From Fimbriimonadales bacterium (lineage in GTDB: Bacteria; Armatimonadota; Fimbriimonadia; Fimbriimonadales; ATM1): a stretch of 64,000 nucleotides of DNA. Below the pieces are notes generated by a model, which had not been told where the DNA came from, did not search any database, and saw nothing but the letters and a program-made list of their open reading frames with translations. The stretch lies in the NCBI GenBank assembly GCA_026129745.1, contig JAHCHL010000001.1, positions 124,001-188,000 of the forward strand, read 5' to 3'. The translations under genes were made by a program, and so were the position numbers. This document shows positions 43,801 to 52,241 of the stretch, piece after piece; the stretch's first letter is position 1, and every line of letters begins with the position of its first letter.

Positions 43801-45706
43801 TTAGCAACGTTACTCCGAACTTGCCGGATTGCGCATTATAGGTAACCCCGAACTCTCTTGTGCCGATCGTGTATCCAACAATGAGCGTCTGATCGATGAT
43901 GCTTTGACCCTGATAGCGATCCATTGAAAGTGATGCGCCAATCCGCCATTTCTTATCGATGAGATAGGAGCCATCGAAGAAAACTGTGCTGCTGTCAAAA
44001 TCGAGGCTCTTGCCGGCATACACGCTCATATTGAATCTCTGGGCATCCCAGGACAACATTCCGCTGATCCGGTGCTTGCCGAATAGCGCTTGTGTAAACG
44101 CATCTTGCACAAAGTCGTAACTAAGCTGAAGGGCGCTTTGACTCGTCAAAGGTGTCGACATGCTCAAAGTGCTCAACACTCCGAACCGGCCGCTCACTTG
44201 ACGGTTCCAAAGTTGCGTAATCGTTGTGGAACCTGTGAGCGTTGCGCCATCCCATAGTCTCATGGGAACGTAAACGAAACGACTTCTCCAGCCAACGCCA
44301 TCCTGCTTAGTAGTCAGACCCGCAATCGAAGCTCGTGACGAGTTTGCCGTTATGCCAAAGGAATACATCAACGGCAAGGCTTCAATTCGTTTCATGTCCG
44401 TTTCTAAACTTACATCGAATCGTTGCGATTCAAAGGGAGTTCCACGCAATGTGCGGCTGCTCATGCCGAGAACATTCAAACTAAAGCCATCGAATGCCGT
44501 TTGGGCATTCATGCTTCCGTAAATGGACTTGAATCCCGGAAAGTCGAGGGACGCGTTTGCAGTTGTGCGGTCGCCGAACCGGTGTGTGTGCCGCCAGCTC
44601 AGGCCCATATCGTTTCGTGCAATTCCCGTTAGCGAAACTGACCCCTGGCCGCTGTCTCCTGCTAAGTAGTTGTTCTCCCAATCGATGAATATGCCGCGAC
44701 TCGAAGCGGAGCCTCTGCCACCGTCATATCCGCTTCTCAGTCTCACTAAACTGGTGTGCTGCGGAGAGAGCTTCAAATAATACGGATAGTTGAGTATGAC
44801 CCCGCCATTGTTGTAAGAAATGACCTGATCTCCGAGAACGCTCGATTCAGCGCTTGGCCGCATTGCATAGAGGGGCAAGCTCATCACCTTGGTATCGCCT
44901 ACGTACATCTTCGGCCGATAAAACTGAATCTCTCGATTTGGGAATATCACCATGCGATCCGCCAGAACACTCTGGGTCGATATGCCGACATCCGCAAACT
45001 CGAATTCACGTGGCGGTTGACCAGTCTCAGCTATCGCTGGATGAGCAGCCGTAAGATTGTAAAAGCCCATCCTCTCCTGGTGTGTCATATTCGCCGTTCC
45101 GCGTCTGCGGTTCAAGGAGTACTTGAGCAAATTCGTTCGAATTGTTTCTCCGGCGACTGTCAGCTCTGCACTGCGTGCAATAACTTGCATTCTGGCAATG
45201 TCGAACTGCATATCGCGCGACACGACGGTTATGTCGCGATACTTCAGTATTGCAGGATTATCCCTGCCGCTGGCCGAGATTATTTGAATGCCTGCGTGAA
45301 AGGCAAGATATTCTGAACTTTCGATGTCCACATACTGATGCGCAGCCACCAACATCGATCGGTCTTTAACAAACTCGAATTCGTAAGTCTCGATTGTGCC
45401 GACTGTCGGAGCAGAAACGGTAATGGTCGCTACGCCCTCAAAGTTTGGTGCAACAAGCTCGGCACGAGCAGCTCCGCCTGCTGTTAGCACTTCGGCTTCG
45501 CGGAAATAACCTGAATTCGTCGTGAATCTTACGCTTGTCCCGTCCGGAACCAAGCTTCCACCGCTGTTCCGAATGACCGCTGTAAGGATGACAACGCTTC
45601 GACCGTCCGCAACCGCCATTTGTGAGTCGGCGGTTATCTTGATCGAGCCCGAAGCCAATGCAACAGCCGCAGCAAAGATAGCGGTCAAGCAAAGGAGAGT
45701 CTTCAT
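43784..45706 (-). CDS. LptD/OstA-like outer-membrane barrel with N-terminal invasin-type Ig domain
   Basis: A 640-residue protein with a signal peptide (LLCLTAIFAAAVALASG). Residues about 21-112 are a Big_1/invasin-type Ig domain (ADGRSVVILTAVIRNSGGS, VPDGTSVRFTTNSGYF). Residues about 130-290 repeat short strands such as ITVVSRDMQFDIARMQVIA and ADRMVIFPNREIQFYRPKMY, as in OstA beta-jellyrolls, with KVMSLPLYAMRPS as in LptD. Residues 290-640 alternate amphipathic strands ending in TYNAQSGKFGVTLLN, fitting an outer-membrane barrel. True LptD has no Ig domain and moves lipopolysaccharide; whether this does is open. Its ATG overlaps the preceding stop (ATGA). Confidence 0.72.
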   Translation of the reverse strand: MKTLLCLTAIFAAAVALASGSIKITADSQMAVADGRSVVILTAVIRNSGGSLVPDGTSVRFTTNSGYFREAEVLTAGGAARAELVAPNFEGVATITVSAPTVGTIETYEFEFVKDRSMLVAAHQYVDIESSEYLAFHAGIQIISASGRDNPAILKYRDITVVSRDMQFDIARMQVIARSAELTVAGETIRTNLLKYSLNRRRGTANMTHQERMGFYNLTAAHPAIAETGQPPREFEFADVGISTQSVLADRMVIFPNREIQFYRPKMYVGDTKVMSLPLYAMRPSAESSVLGDQVISYNNGGVILNYPYYLKLSPQHTSLVRLRSGYDGGRGSASSRGIFIDWENNYLAGDSGQGSVSLTGIARNDMGLSWRHTHRFGDRTTANASLDFPGFKSIYGSMNAQTAFDGFSLNVLGMSSRTLRGTPFESQRFDVSLETDMKRIEALPLMYSFGITANSSRASIAGLTTKQDGVGWRSRFVYVPMRLWDGATLTGSTTITQLWNRQVSGRFGVLSTLSMSTPLTSQSALQLSYDFVQDAFTQALFGKHRISGMLSWDAQRFNMSVYAGKSLDFDSSTVFFDGSYLIDKKWRIGASLSMDRYQGQSIIDQTLIVGYTIGTREFGVTYNAQSGKFGVTLLNAPLR

Positions 45707-46326
45707 CCGTCGCCCTTCGGTGGCTTCAGTAGAAAGTCGATCGCTTCTGTGGCGGCAGCGGCGGCTGCCTTGGCGATCGCATTAGCAGCCGCGGACTTTT
45801 CGTCCTCGCCTTCTGCTTCGCCGGACACCGAAGCCACTCCAAGAATCTTGCCTGTTGTTATGTCGTAGGCTTCCAACGTAAGAATGACGTGCGCGGTCTT
45901 CGTATCTCTTGCAAATCGATAGCTGCTTACGGTCGAGGCAACTGCCAACTGGGCTCGCATGAGCCTGCCGAGTGTAACGGCCCGATACTCACCACCGGTC
46001 CTGCCAGTAAATGGCGGCAAAAGCAACGCGGCAGGGATGGTGCCTTCGGTGAGCGCACGTCGCACTGCAGCATTCGCTCGAGAAAACATGACTACTTGCA
46101 AACGGTCGTTTGCACGCAGCACTTTGTCGATAGCGTTTGTTGCCGCAGTTTCCAAGTCGACGCCTTGAGGCGACATAACAGATTCGCTCGTGCCCGTTGG
46201 AAACAATGCGACGATCTTCTTCTCAGCAGCAATGCAAACAGAAGCAATAAGGGCCAGGGCCGAAACGATTGCCGTTCGGCCCAAGCCCTTTAGTGTCGAT
46301 CTCAGTGGACGCATAGGGTCCGCCAC
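45703..46326 (-). CDS. small exported CsgG/FlgT-like protein
   Basis: A 207-residue protein from a GTG with AAGGAAGG just upstream, with a signal peptide (IVSALALIASVCIA). The layout EKKIVALFPTGTSES, then helices and VILTLEAYDITTGKILGVASVSGEA followed by an Ala-rich helix, resembles the alpha/beta fold of CsgG and of bacterial penicillin-binding-activator or FlgT-like periplasmic proteins. The larger 52242 gene product shows the same pattern (VVVVIRGIDVASGLPIMGAA), so the two may be paralogs. No lipobox cysteine is obvious, although Cys occurs at the signal end (SVCIA). Confidence 0.6.
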   Translation of the reverse strand: MADPMRPLRSTLKGLGRTAIVSALALIASVCIAAEKKIVALFPTGTSESVMSPQGVDLETAATNAIDKVLRANDRLQVVMFSRANAAVRRALTEGTIPAALLLPPFTGRTGGEYRAVTLGRLMRAQLAVASTVSSYRFARDTKTAHVILTLEAYDITTGKILGVASVSGEAEGEDEKSAAANAIAKAAAAAATEAIDFLLKPPKGDG

Positions 46327-46336
46327 CGGACCTTCC

Positions 46337-49105
46337 TTAGCGCGTCACCACCACCGGGCGCGTAACTCTGACGCGTTGTCCGTCGGCGGTCTCTGCGACA
46401 ATTTCAACCATGTAGTTGCCTGGAGCAACTGCGGTGCCGTCGCTCATGCGCTTGTTCCACACGACCGTATTCACACCGCTGCCTTCGGCGCGTCCCCGAG
46501 TCATGGTCATAACCTCTTTGCCTGTCGTCGACAGGATGCGCGTCGTTACCGTGGCATTGGTGGACAGCGTGTATTGGATTGATATTGGAGCTTGCGGGTC
46601 GCGCGACGATCCACTCACCATGACGCTGCCGATCACGGCTTTCGACGCCGTTCCTGGTTCGATCACGACTTCGAACATTCGCGAACTTGCTTCGGACGCT
46701 GTGAATGTGTACGACGACGCCATTCTCAAGTCGCGAGACTGGTTGTTCGACAGGTCAGTGATACGGCCGCGCAGGCTGCTCGGCACTTGGGCGATGTTCG
46801 GCCATGAAACCGTGTATGTTCCCGGCTCGTCGACGGTCGCTTGAAGCTTGAACACTTTTCGACCAGCACCGTCCCGAATGTCTTGTGCCCAACTGATCGG
46901 GTCATCGCCATTCGGCTCTCGCACGAACGCCATTCGAACCTTCGTGCTTGGCGCGGCTGGCGGTTTAGGAGCTGAAAGCCTCGCAGCTTCGCCTGCGTTC
47001 GGCGCAACACCCAAGTAGTTGCTGGAATCACTCGATCCTTCGCCACGCAGGGTGAATTGCAGGCGCCACTTGCTGTCGGTCGGGATCGCCCATTCGTTGC
47101 TTGCGCGAGGGCTGCCTGGGAGACCTGGCAGGAAGATCGGCGGCCAAAGCAAAGTGATCGTGCTTTCGGTGTTTACATAGACCCAGTATCCGGTATGAGG
47201 CGGAATGAGTTGTGTCGGATCCGAGCTGAACTTGTACTCGGCTAGCGCAGTATCCCAAGAGAACACGACACTTCGCACCCACCCTCTTTGAGTCAGGTCG
47301 CTCCAAAGAAGGATTTCGCTTGGATTGAAGCTGCTGATGGCGTTCAACTGATTTAGCTGCACCGAGTACAGGTAGGGATTGCCAATGAGGTTCCAACCAC
47401 GTCGAATCGTGAATGCGAACCCACCCGGCACATCTTGACCAGAGGAAGACGCGCCAGCGTAGGCTGTTCCCGGGAAGTCACTGTTCATGACGAGCCATTG
47501 ACCTCGACCTCTTGTGAAGGTGTTTGTGGGTTGATAGGACTGTGTCAAAACATCCCAGTTCCAACCGACGAAGTCACCAGGATTGTTCAATCCAGTTGTG
47601 GTGGCCATGTTCGAGTTCGCTAGAACCCACGGATTCGTAATCAGGTTTGGACCTGTTACAAAGTTTTGACGCGGAGATGCAGCGACAATGATTTGTCCTG
47701 TAATGGTTTTAGGAGCAAACGGCAATTGGGCAGCAGGTCCAGGCGCACACTGAATCGTGTAAGTGTAGATGCCCGGCCTGTTTCCGTCCGCAACAACACT
47801 CCATTGCCGGCTCGTTGTTCCATTTGGTCCCAAGCTTGCGATTGTCTTCAGTGCTGTTTCACCGACGTTGAAGTTGAGGCCAGATGGCAATGTGAGGGTC
47901 AATTGAATGTCGGTCATCGTTTCCGAACCCAAGATCCATGCGTACTGGTTGTCGACCCAGCACACAATGTTGAATGGATTCGGCGAGAGCGCATTGATGC
48001 CGCTGTTCCATGCGATCATTGGCGGTGAGTCGTTAGCGATTGCATAGCCGCCGCTCGGAGTAACAGCGAGATTGCTGCCTTTGAAAGGAAGTTCGATGTA
48101 GTAAACGATCTGGCGAGACGCGCCTGGAGCGACGAATGTCGGGTTGTAGAAGATTCCGCATGCCGACTGGCCAAGCGGTCTATCGTCCGTAATGCCGAAG
48201 TTCCAAAGCGATCCACCCATTCCGCCAGTGAAGTTTGAAATGTCGAGTTGGTCAGCTTGGGTTTGGTCAGGATGCGCTTCATCCGGCGCCATGACGAATC
48301 GGATCGCCGGCGCAAATCGCGTCTGGCGATAGTAGAGGTCGAGGAACTTAGGAAAACCGAGCGGGTCTGCGGCGCGAGTGAATCGCCGTTCAATCAACTG
48401 GGGTCGTCCGCTTGGAAGATAGACATATGCATTCGTGCTCCAGCCAGAGGCACCCCCTAATGGAAGTGGGCCTTGGCCTTGGTTCAAGAATGCAACCCAA
48501 GTCGCATGACGCATGCCGATTTGCACCGGTGTTGCGTTTTGATTCGTGAGCGTCCATGCGTATCGAATAGCATTGCCAATGACGCGCATTTCAAGCTGTG
48601 CGCTGACGCCGCCATCTGCAGCCGCAGTAGCTCGAATCCGCCGGAACGATGCTGTAGGTGCGAGATACTCGCTAAAGCCATTTTCCGCCCACTTCGTATC
48701 GGAAACTCCTCCATCGCCATCGATCACTCGAATCGTTGCGAAGCTCCAGTTGTTCCCAGCATAAGGCGCACCCATGCTAATACCAACAAGGTTGTCTTCA
48801 CCCGTGAATGAGTTTCCAACGCTGCCGGTGTGAATCATGAGATAGCCAACGGCATTCTGTGCATCGTTGCCAGGGGGAATGCCGCAGGGGCTTTCCGGGC
48901 CCCAAGTGACGTTCCCACTGAGACCCACGCCGCCGATGATCATCTGGTTACCGACTGTCGGAACCAACCAATCCAATGAGATTGGCATCATGTTGGTAGG
49001 GTCAAAGCACTGGGACCAATCCTGCTGTGCTTGAGCCGCTGCCATGGCAACAATTGTCAGCGCTGCAGGCGCTATGCTTTTTCTTATTCGATCAACTGTT
49101 TGCAT
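46337..49105 (-). CDS. large exported protein with FlgD-like C-terminal module
   Basis: A 922-residue protein with AGAGGA before the ATG and a signal peptide (APAALTIVAMAAAQAQ). The N-terminal 360 residues are beta-rich and describe no known enzyme. A module with RRGWNLIGNPYLYSVQLNQL follows, and the last ~95 residues (ISIQYTLSTNATVTTRILST, GTAVAPGNYMVEIVAETADG) match a FlgD-type Ig-like fold. The same two modules occur in the subtilase next to it, and both proteins end in VTR. I infer a surface or secreted role with the C-terminal module used for export or anchoring. It starts 19 bp after the subtilase stop. Confidence 0.78.
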   Translation of the reverse strand: MQTVDRIRKSIAPAALTIVAMAAAQAQQDWSQCFDPTNMMPISLDWLVPTVGNQMIIGGVGLSGNVTWGPESPCGIPPGNDAQNAVGYLMIHTGSVGNSFTGEDNLVGISMGAPYAGNNWSFATIRVIDGDGGVSDTKWAENGFSEYLAPTASFRRIRATAAADGGVSAQLEMRVIGNAIRYAWTLTNQNATPVQIGMRHATWVAFLNQGQGPLPLGGASGWSTNAYVYLPSGRPQLIERRFTRAADPLGFPKFLDLYYRQTRFAPAIRFVMAPDEAHPDQTQADQLDISNFTGGMGGSLWNFGITDDRPLGQSACGIFYNPTFVAPGASRQIVYYIELPFKGSNLAVTPSGGYAIANDSPPMIAWNSGINALSPNPFNIVCWVDNQYAWILGSETMTDIQLTLTLPSGLNFNVGETALKTIASLGPNGTTSRQWSVVADGNRPGIYTYTIQCAPGPAAQLPFAPKTITGQIIVAASPRQNFVTGPNLITNPWVLANSNMATTTGLNNPGDFVGWNWDVLTQSYQPTNTFTRGRGQWLVMNSDFPGTAYAGASSSGQDVPGGFAFTIRRGWNLIGNPYLYSVQLNQLNAISSFNPSEILLWSDLTQRGWVRSVVFSWDTALAEYKFSSDPTQLIPPHTGYWVYVNTESTITLLWPPIFLPGLPGSPRASNEWAIPTDSKWRLQFTLRGEGSSDSSNYLGVAPNAGEAARLSAPKPPAAPSTKVRMAFVREPNGDDPISWAQDIRDGAGRKVFKLQATVDEPGTYTVSWPNIAQVPSSLRGRITDLSNNQSRDLRMASSYTFTASEASSRMFEVVIEPGTASKAVIGSVMVSGSSRDPQAPISIQYTLSTNATVTTRILSTTGKEVMTMTRGRAEGSGVNTVVWNKRMSDGTAVAPGNYMVEIVAETADGQRVRVTRPVVVTR

Positions 49106-49124
49106 TGTCGCTAGTCCTCTTTCA

Positions 49125-52100
49125 CTACCGAGTTACGGTAATCGGTGTTGTTGTTCTTGCTCGCTCACCGCTTGCCGTTTCTGCGGTAATTTCGACCATG
49201 TAGACTCCTGGCGCGACCGACACGCCATCGGTTGTGCGCCCATTCCATACGACGCTGTTCGGCCCTGCTGACCGGCCTCGGTTTTCAAGTTCGGCAATCG
49301 CCTTACCTGAGTTACCGAGAATCCGAATCGAAACGTTTGCATCCGAACTCAAGTTGTACTGGATGGTGAACGCTCCGCCGCTTCTGGAACCGCCACCGAT
49401 CCTCACGCCACTTACGACGAGTCGTCCGACTGCGTCGGGCTGTGAGGTAAGGACGAATTCACGCGGCGACATGTTTTCATCAGATCGGAAAGTGTAAGTG
49501 CCGTTCGGTTGCATGGTGATCAACTGCCCGGTCGCCATGTCACGCAAGGACATTCGGAGGCGCGAGGGTGGCGCAACCACTTCGTTCCATGACAAAGTGA
49601 CGTCGGCGTTCGGTTCGTTCGGCCTGACGGTCATTCTCCACTCCTCACGGCGCGGCGAAAGTTCACGCAGGTCTTGGGCGAACCGCATTTGGTCATTGCC
49701 TGTGAACCATGCTGAGAGGCCATCTGGAGTTGCCGGTGGCTTTGCAATCCGGTCGAACGTTTCATTCAGATTGGCGGTCATGCCAAAGAAGTTCCGAGTG
49801 TCGGAGTATGCGCCAGAGGTGACCCTCATTTGGGTCATCCAACCGCCGCCCCGAATTGGATGGTCGACGTTCCGACCGCGCACGATTCCAGGAATCGGCG
49901 GCACGTGGAGCCAGCACTCCTGGAAAGCATAAACCCAGTGCGACTCCCACGGGACGAGCTGGCCGGAAGGAGCGCTTTGCCAGGTATATGATTTCAGTCC
50001 GCCCAAGCCCAACTCATAACGGAAGAGTTGCGGTCGGACAATTGCCTGAGTTGCAGCAGTCGGAATCGGAATCATTTCCATCGACGGAATCTTTACGATC
50101 AAGCAGTTGCCCCAGTCCACTGGATAGGGGAATGGGTTGCCGACTTGATTCCAGCCTGGCCGAAGCTTGATTCGATACCAAAGCACTCCGTCTTCAGGTC
50201 CTTCTTCAAAGTTCATGACAGAAGGCGAGTTGCTGGTTATCCAAAGTCCAATGCCGAAGGGTCCGTTTTGCGGAGTCTCGATGACCGTCGCTCCAGGCTG
50301 GGTCGCCCGAATGATTTCTGCATCGAGCGGGGTGAATCCGGCTGGCTGAGTGTTCGGTTGAGCCGGGTTGTACGATGCATAGGATCCGGTGCCTGTTGGG
50401 ACCCAACGGAATATCTGTGCGCCCGGATAGACCGAGTCCGGTTTGCGTCCACCCGGAGGCGAGGAAGTTCCGCCAATGCTGACACCAACGGAAACCATGC
50501 TCTGTCCGGACGGGACTACGACGTAAACGACTCGGATCTTTCGCGAGCCCGTGACGATGGAAGAACCCGGTGCCTGCTCAGTTCCCTCTACGACGATTTC
50601 CCAATCGCCTTCGTCGAAGCTGCCAGCTTCAGAGAGCCTTGCTTTGCCTTTGACGTGGACGATTCGTGGGTCGCTGCCGTCGACAGTCACCGTATAGTTA
50701 GAAGGGTTGAGAACGAATGAATGGCTCAAGTCCTGCTTTCTGACCGTAACAGTGGGAGCTGGCCCTGACGCCCGAACTTTGAACATTCTGAATTCGAAGT
50801 TCACCGTCTGATAGCTGAATTCGGCGTTGTCGATGGACGGCGTGATCGGATCGATTCTTGGGTTGATGAATGTCATCGCTGCCGCGACGTCGATTTCGCC
50901 GTAGCCTGTGTCCAAGTTTGGCTTTGTTGCGCCGGGTCCGACAACCGCAGTGGACTTGAGCGCGTCGACAATGTCGCCTCGCGGCATTCCAGCGGATGCA
51001 AGCAATGCGATTGCGCCGACAACTGTTGGGCATGCGTAGGAGGTTCCGCCGCCGCCCGTTGTGCCGGTTCCAGAAGCCGTATAGGCAAGGCTGACAACGC
51101 CAGCAGACGTATCCGCAGACGGTGCGGCGAGGTCGACTTTACGCGTGCCGTCCGCACTACCTGGGCTGCTATATGAGGTTGGGACTCCTTTCGTGCCGCT
51201 TGCAAACTGCGTAGCGCCCACGGAGACAACCATTGGGAAGCTCGCAGGGAATCCAGCTGGGAACGGCCTTGAGTTACCCGAAGCGGCAACGGGAATCGTT
51301 CCTTGCGCGACCATCTGATTGAAGAATCCCGGTGATGGAGCGTCCGGGTTGAATGCGCCGTAGCTCATGTTCAGCGCATAGTACGGAATCGCTCCAGGCA
51401 AATTGTTATTGTCGATAATCTTCTGATACGAGTCGTAGATGTTCGCAAAAGATAAAACGTATACCGCGATCGGGAATAGCTTGACGCCTTCCCAAGTAAC
51501 ACCGGCCATATCCAACCCATTGTTGGTGCCGGCGACAATCACAGAAGCGGTCATCGTTCCATGCGTAAAGTCCGTACCTGTTGGAGGAAAGTCGGGATCG
51601 ACATTCGTGGTTCCATCGATCGGATTCCAACCTGGCAACAGCCGCGTGTTGTTCGAGGCATCGAGCCAATCGAGGTGCCCAGTGAAATACATGTCGTCGA
51701 TGTCGACGACATCGACGCCCGCCATGCCCAAGTGAACTGCCCATGCGCCGGACGCGCCAGGCAGACCGATCTGAAATAGATTCCATTGGCGGTTCGTTTG
51801 TGGCCCGAACATCGGGTCGTTTGGAGTTTGAAACTTTTCAGCCAAGTAATTCGGCATTGCCAACTGAACTGACGAATTCTGCCTAAGCTGGTCGATCTTT
51901 TCCTGCGTCAAAGCCCTTTCGTTTGGCACTCCTGGATCCGGAAGTCTGAACAAAAAGAACCCAGGTGTCCGCATTGGGCGTTGTAGCTGCAGGCCCTGCG
52001 ATGCTGCAAAAAGCGCGGCTTGCTGCGCAGTTGTTCCTGCGCTCATTCGAACGATAATCTCGCCTTTCACGTACGGAAAGTCCGTATCCGCGGCAAATGC

Positions 52101-52166
52101 CGAAAGCGCCGTAGCAACGATGCTCGCTACTACGACCAACAGCCTCTTGAGTCGTCTCGATCTCAT
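49125..52166 (-). CDS. subtilisin-like (S8) serine protease with FlgD-like C-terminal module
   Basis: A 1013-residue protein with GGAGG before the ATG and a signal peptide (VVVASIVATALSAFA). Residues 33-110 form an inhibitor_I9-like propeptide. The catalytic Asp155 (VDVVDIDDM, replacing the usual DTG), His202 (FTHGTMTASV), oxyanion Asn298 (AASGN) and Ser376 (GGTSYACP) are all present. A RPGWNQVGNPFPYPVDW module and a C-terminal FlgD-like domain (FTIQYNLSSDANVSIRILGN to ITVTR) follow and are shared with the 46337 product. It is probably an exported protease that processes surface proteins of the same cluster. The altered DTG motif is odd but keeps the nucleophile-activating Asp. Confidence 0.92.
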   Translation of the reverse strand: MRSRRLKRLLVVVASIVATALSAFAADTDFPYVKGEIIVRMSAGTTAQQAALFAASQGLQLQRPMRTPGFFLFRLPDPGVPNERALTQEKIDQLRQNSSVQLAMPNYLAEKFQTPNDPMFGPQTNRQWNLFQIGLPGASGAWAVHLGMAGVDVVDIDDMYFTGHLDWLDASNNTRLLPGWNPIDGTTNVDPDFPPTGTDFTHGTMTASVIVAGTNNGLDMAGVTWEGVKLFPIAVYVLSFANIYDSYQKIIDNNNLPGAIPYYALNMSYGAFNPDAPSPGFFNQMVAQGTIPVAASGNSRPFPAGFPASFPMVVSVGATQFASGTKGVPTSYSSPGSADGTRKVDLAAPSADTSAGVVSLAYTASGTGTTGGGGTSYACPTVVGAIALLASAGMPRGDIVDALKSTAVVGPGATKPNLDTGYGEIDVAAAMTFINPRIDPITPSIDNAEFSYQTVNFEFRMFKVRASGPAPTVTVRKQDLSHSFVLNPSNYTVTVDGSDPRIVHVKGKARLSEAGSFDEGDWEIVVEGTEQAPGSSIVTGSRKIRVVYVVVPSGQSMVSVGVSIGGTSSPPGGRKPDSVYPGAQIFRWVPTGTGSYASYNPAQPNTQPAGFTPLDAEIIRATQPGATVIETPQNGPFGIGLWITSNSPSVMNFEEGPEDGVLWYRIKLRPGWNQVGNPFPYPVDWGNCLIVKIPSMEMIPIPTAATQAIVRPQLFRYELGLGGLKSYTWQSAPSGQLVPWESHWVYAFQECWLHVPPIPGIVRGRNVDHPIRGGGWMTQMRVTSGAYSDTRNFFGMTANLNETFDRIAKPPATPDGLSAWFTGNDQMRFAQDLRELSPRREEWRMTVRPNEPNADVTLSWNEVVAPPSRLRMSLRDMATGQLITMQPNGTYTFRSDENMSPREFVLTSQPDAVGRLVVSGVRIGGGSRSGGAFTIQYNLSSDANVSIRILGNSGKAIAELENRGRSAGPNSVVWNGRTTDGVSVAPGVYMVEITAETASGERARTTTPITVTR

Positions 52167-52202
52167 CTCAGCTTTTCCTCCAATCCAATTTCCAAGCGCC
52201 GT

Positions 52203-52231
52203 GGCCTGGGTCCTGATAGAGGACCCAGGCC
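52203..52231. repeat. perfect 12-bp inverted repeat inside the operon
   Basis: GGCCTGGGTCCT (52203-52214), loop GATAG, AGGACCCAGGCC (52220-52231). The stem is perfect and G+C-rich and sits in the 75-bp gap between the CsgG/FlgT-like gene and the subtilase. It has no T run, so it may act as an attenuator, an RNase stop or a message stabiliser rather than a strong terminator. Confidence 0.75.
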
Positions 52232-52241
52232 GACACTATCG

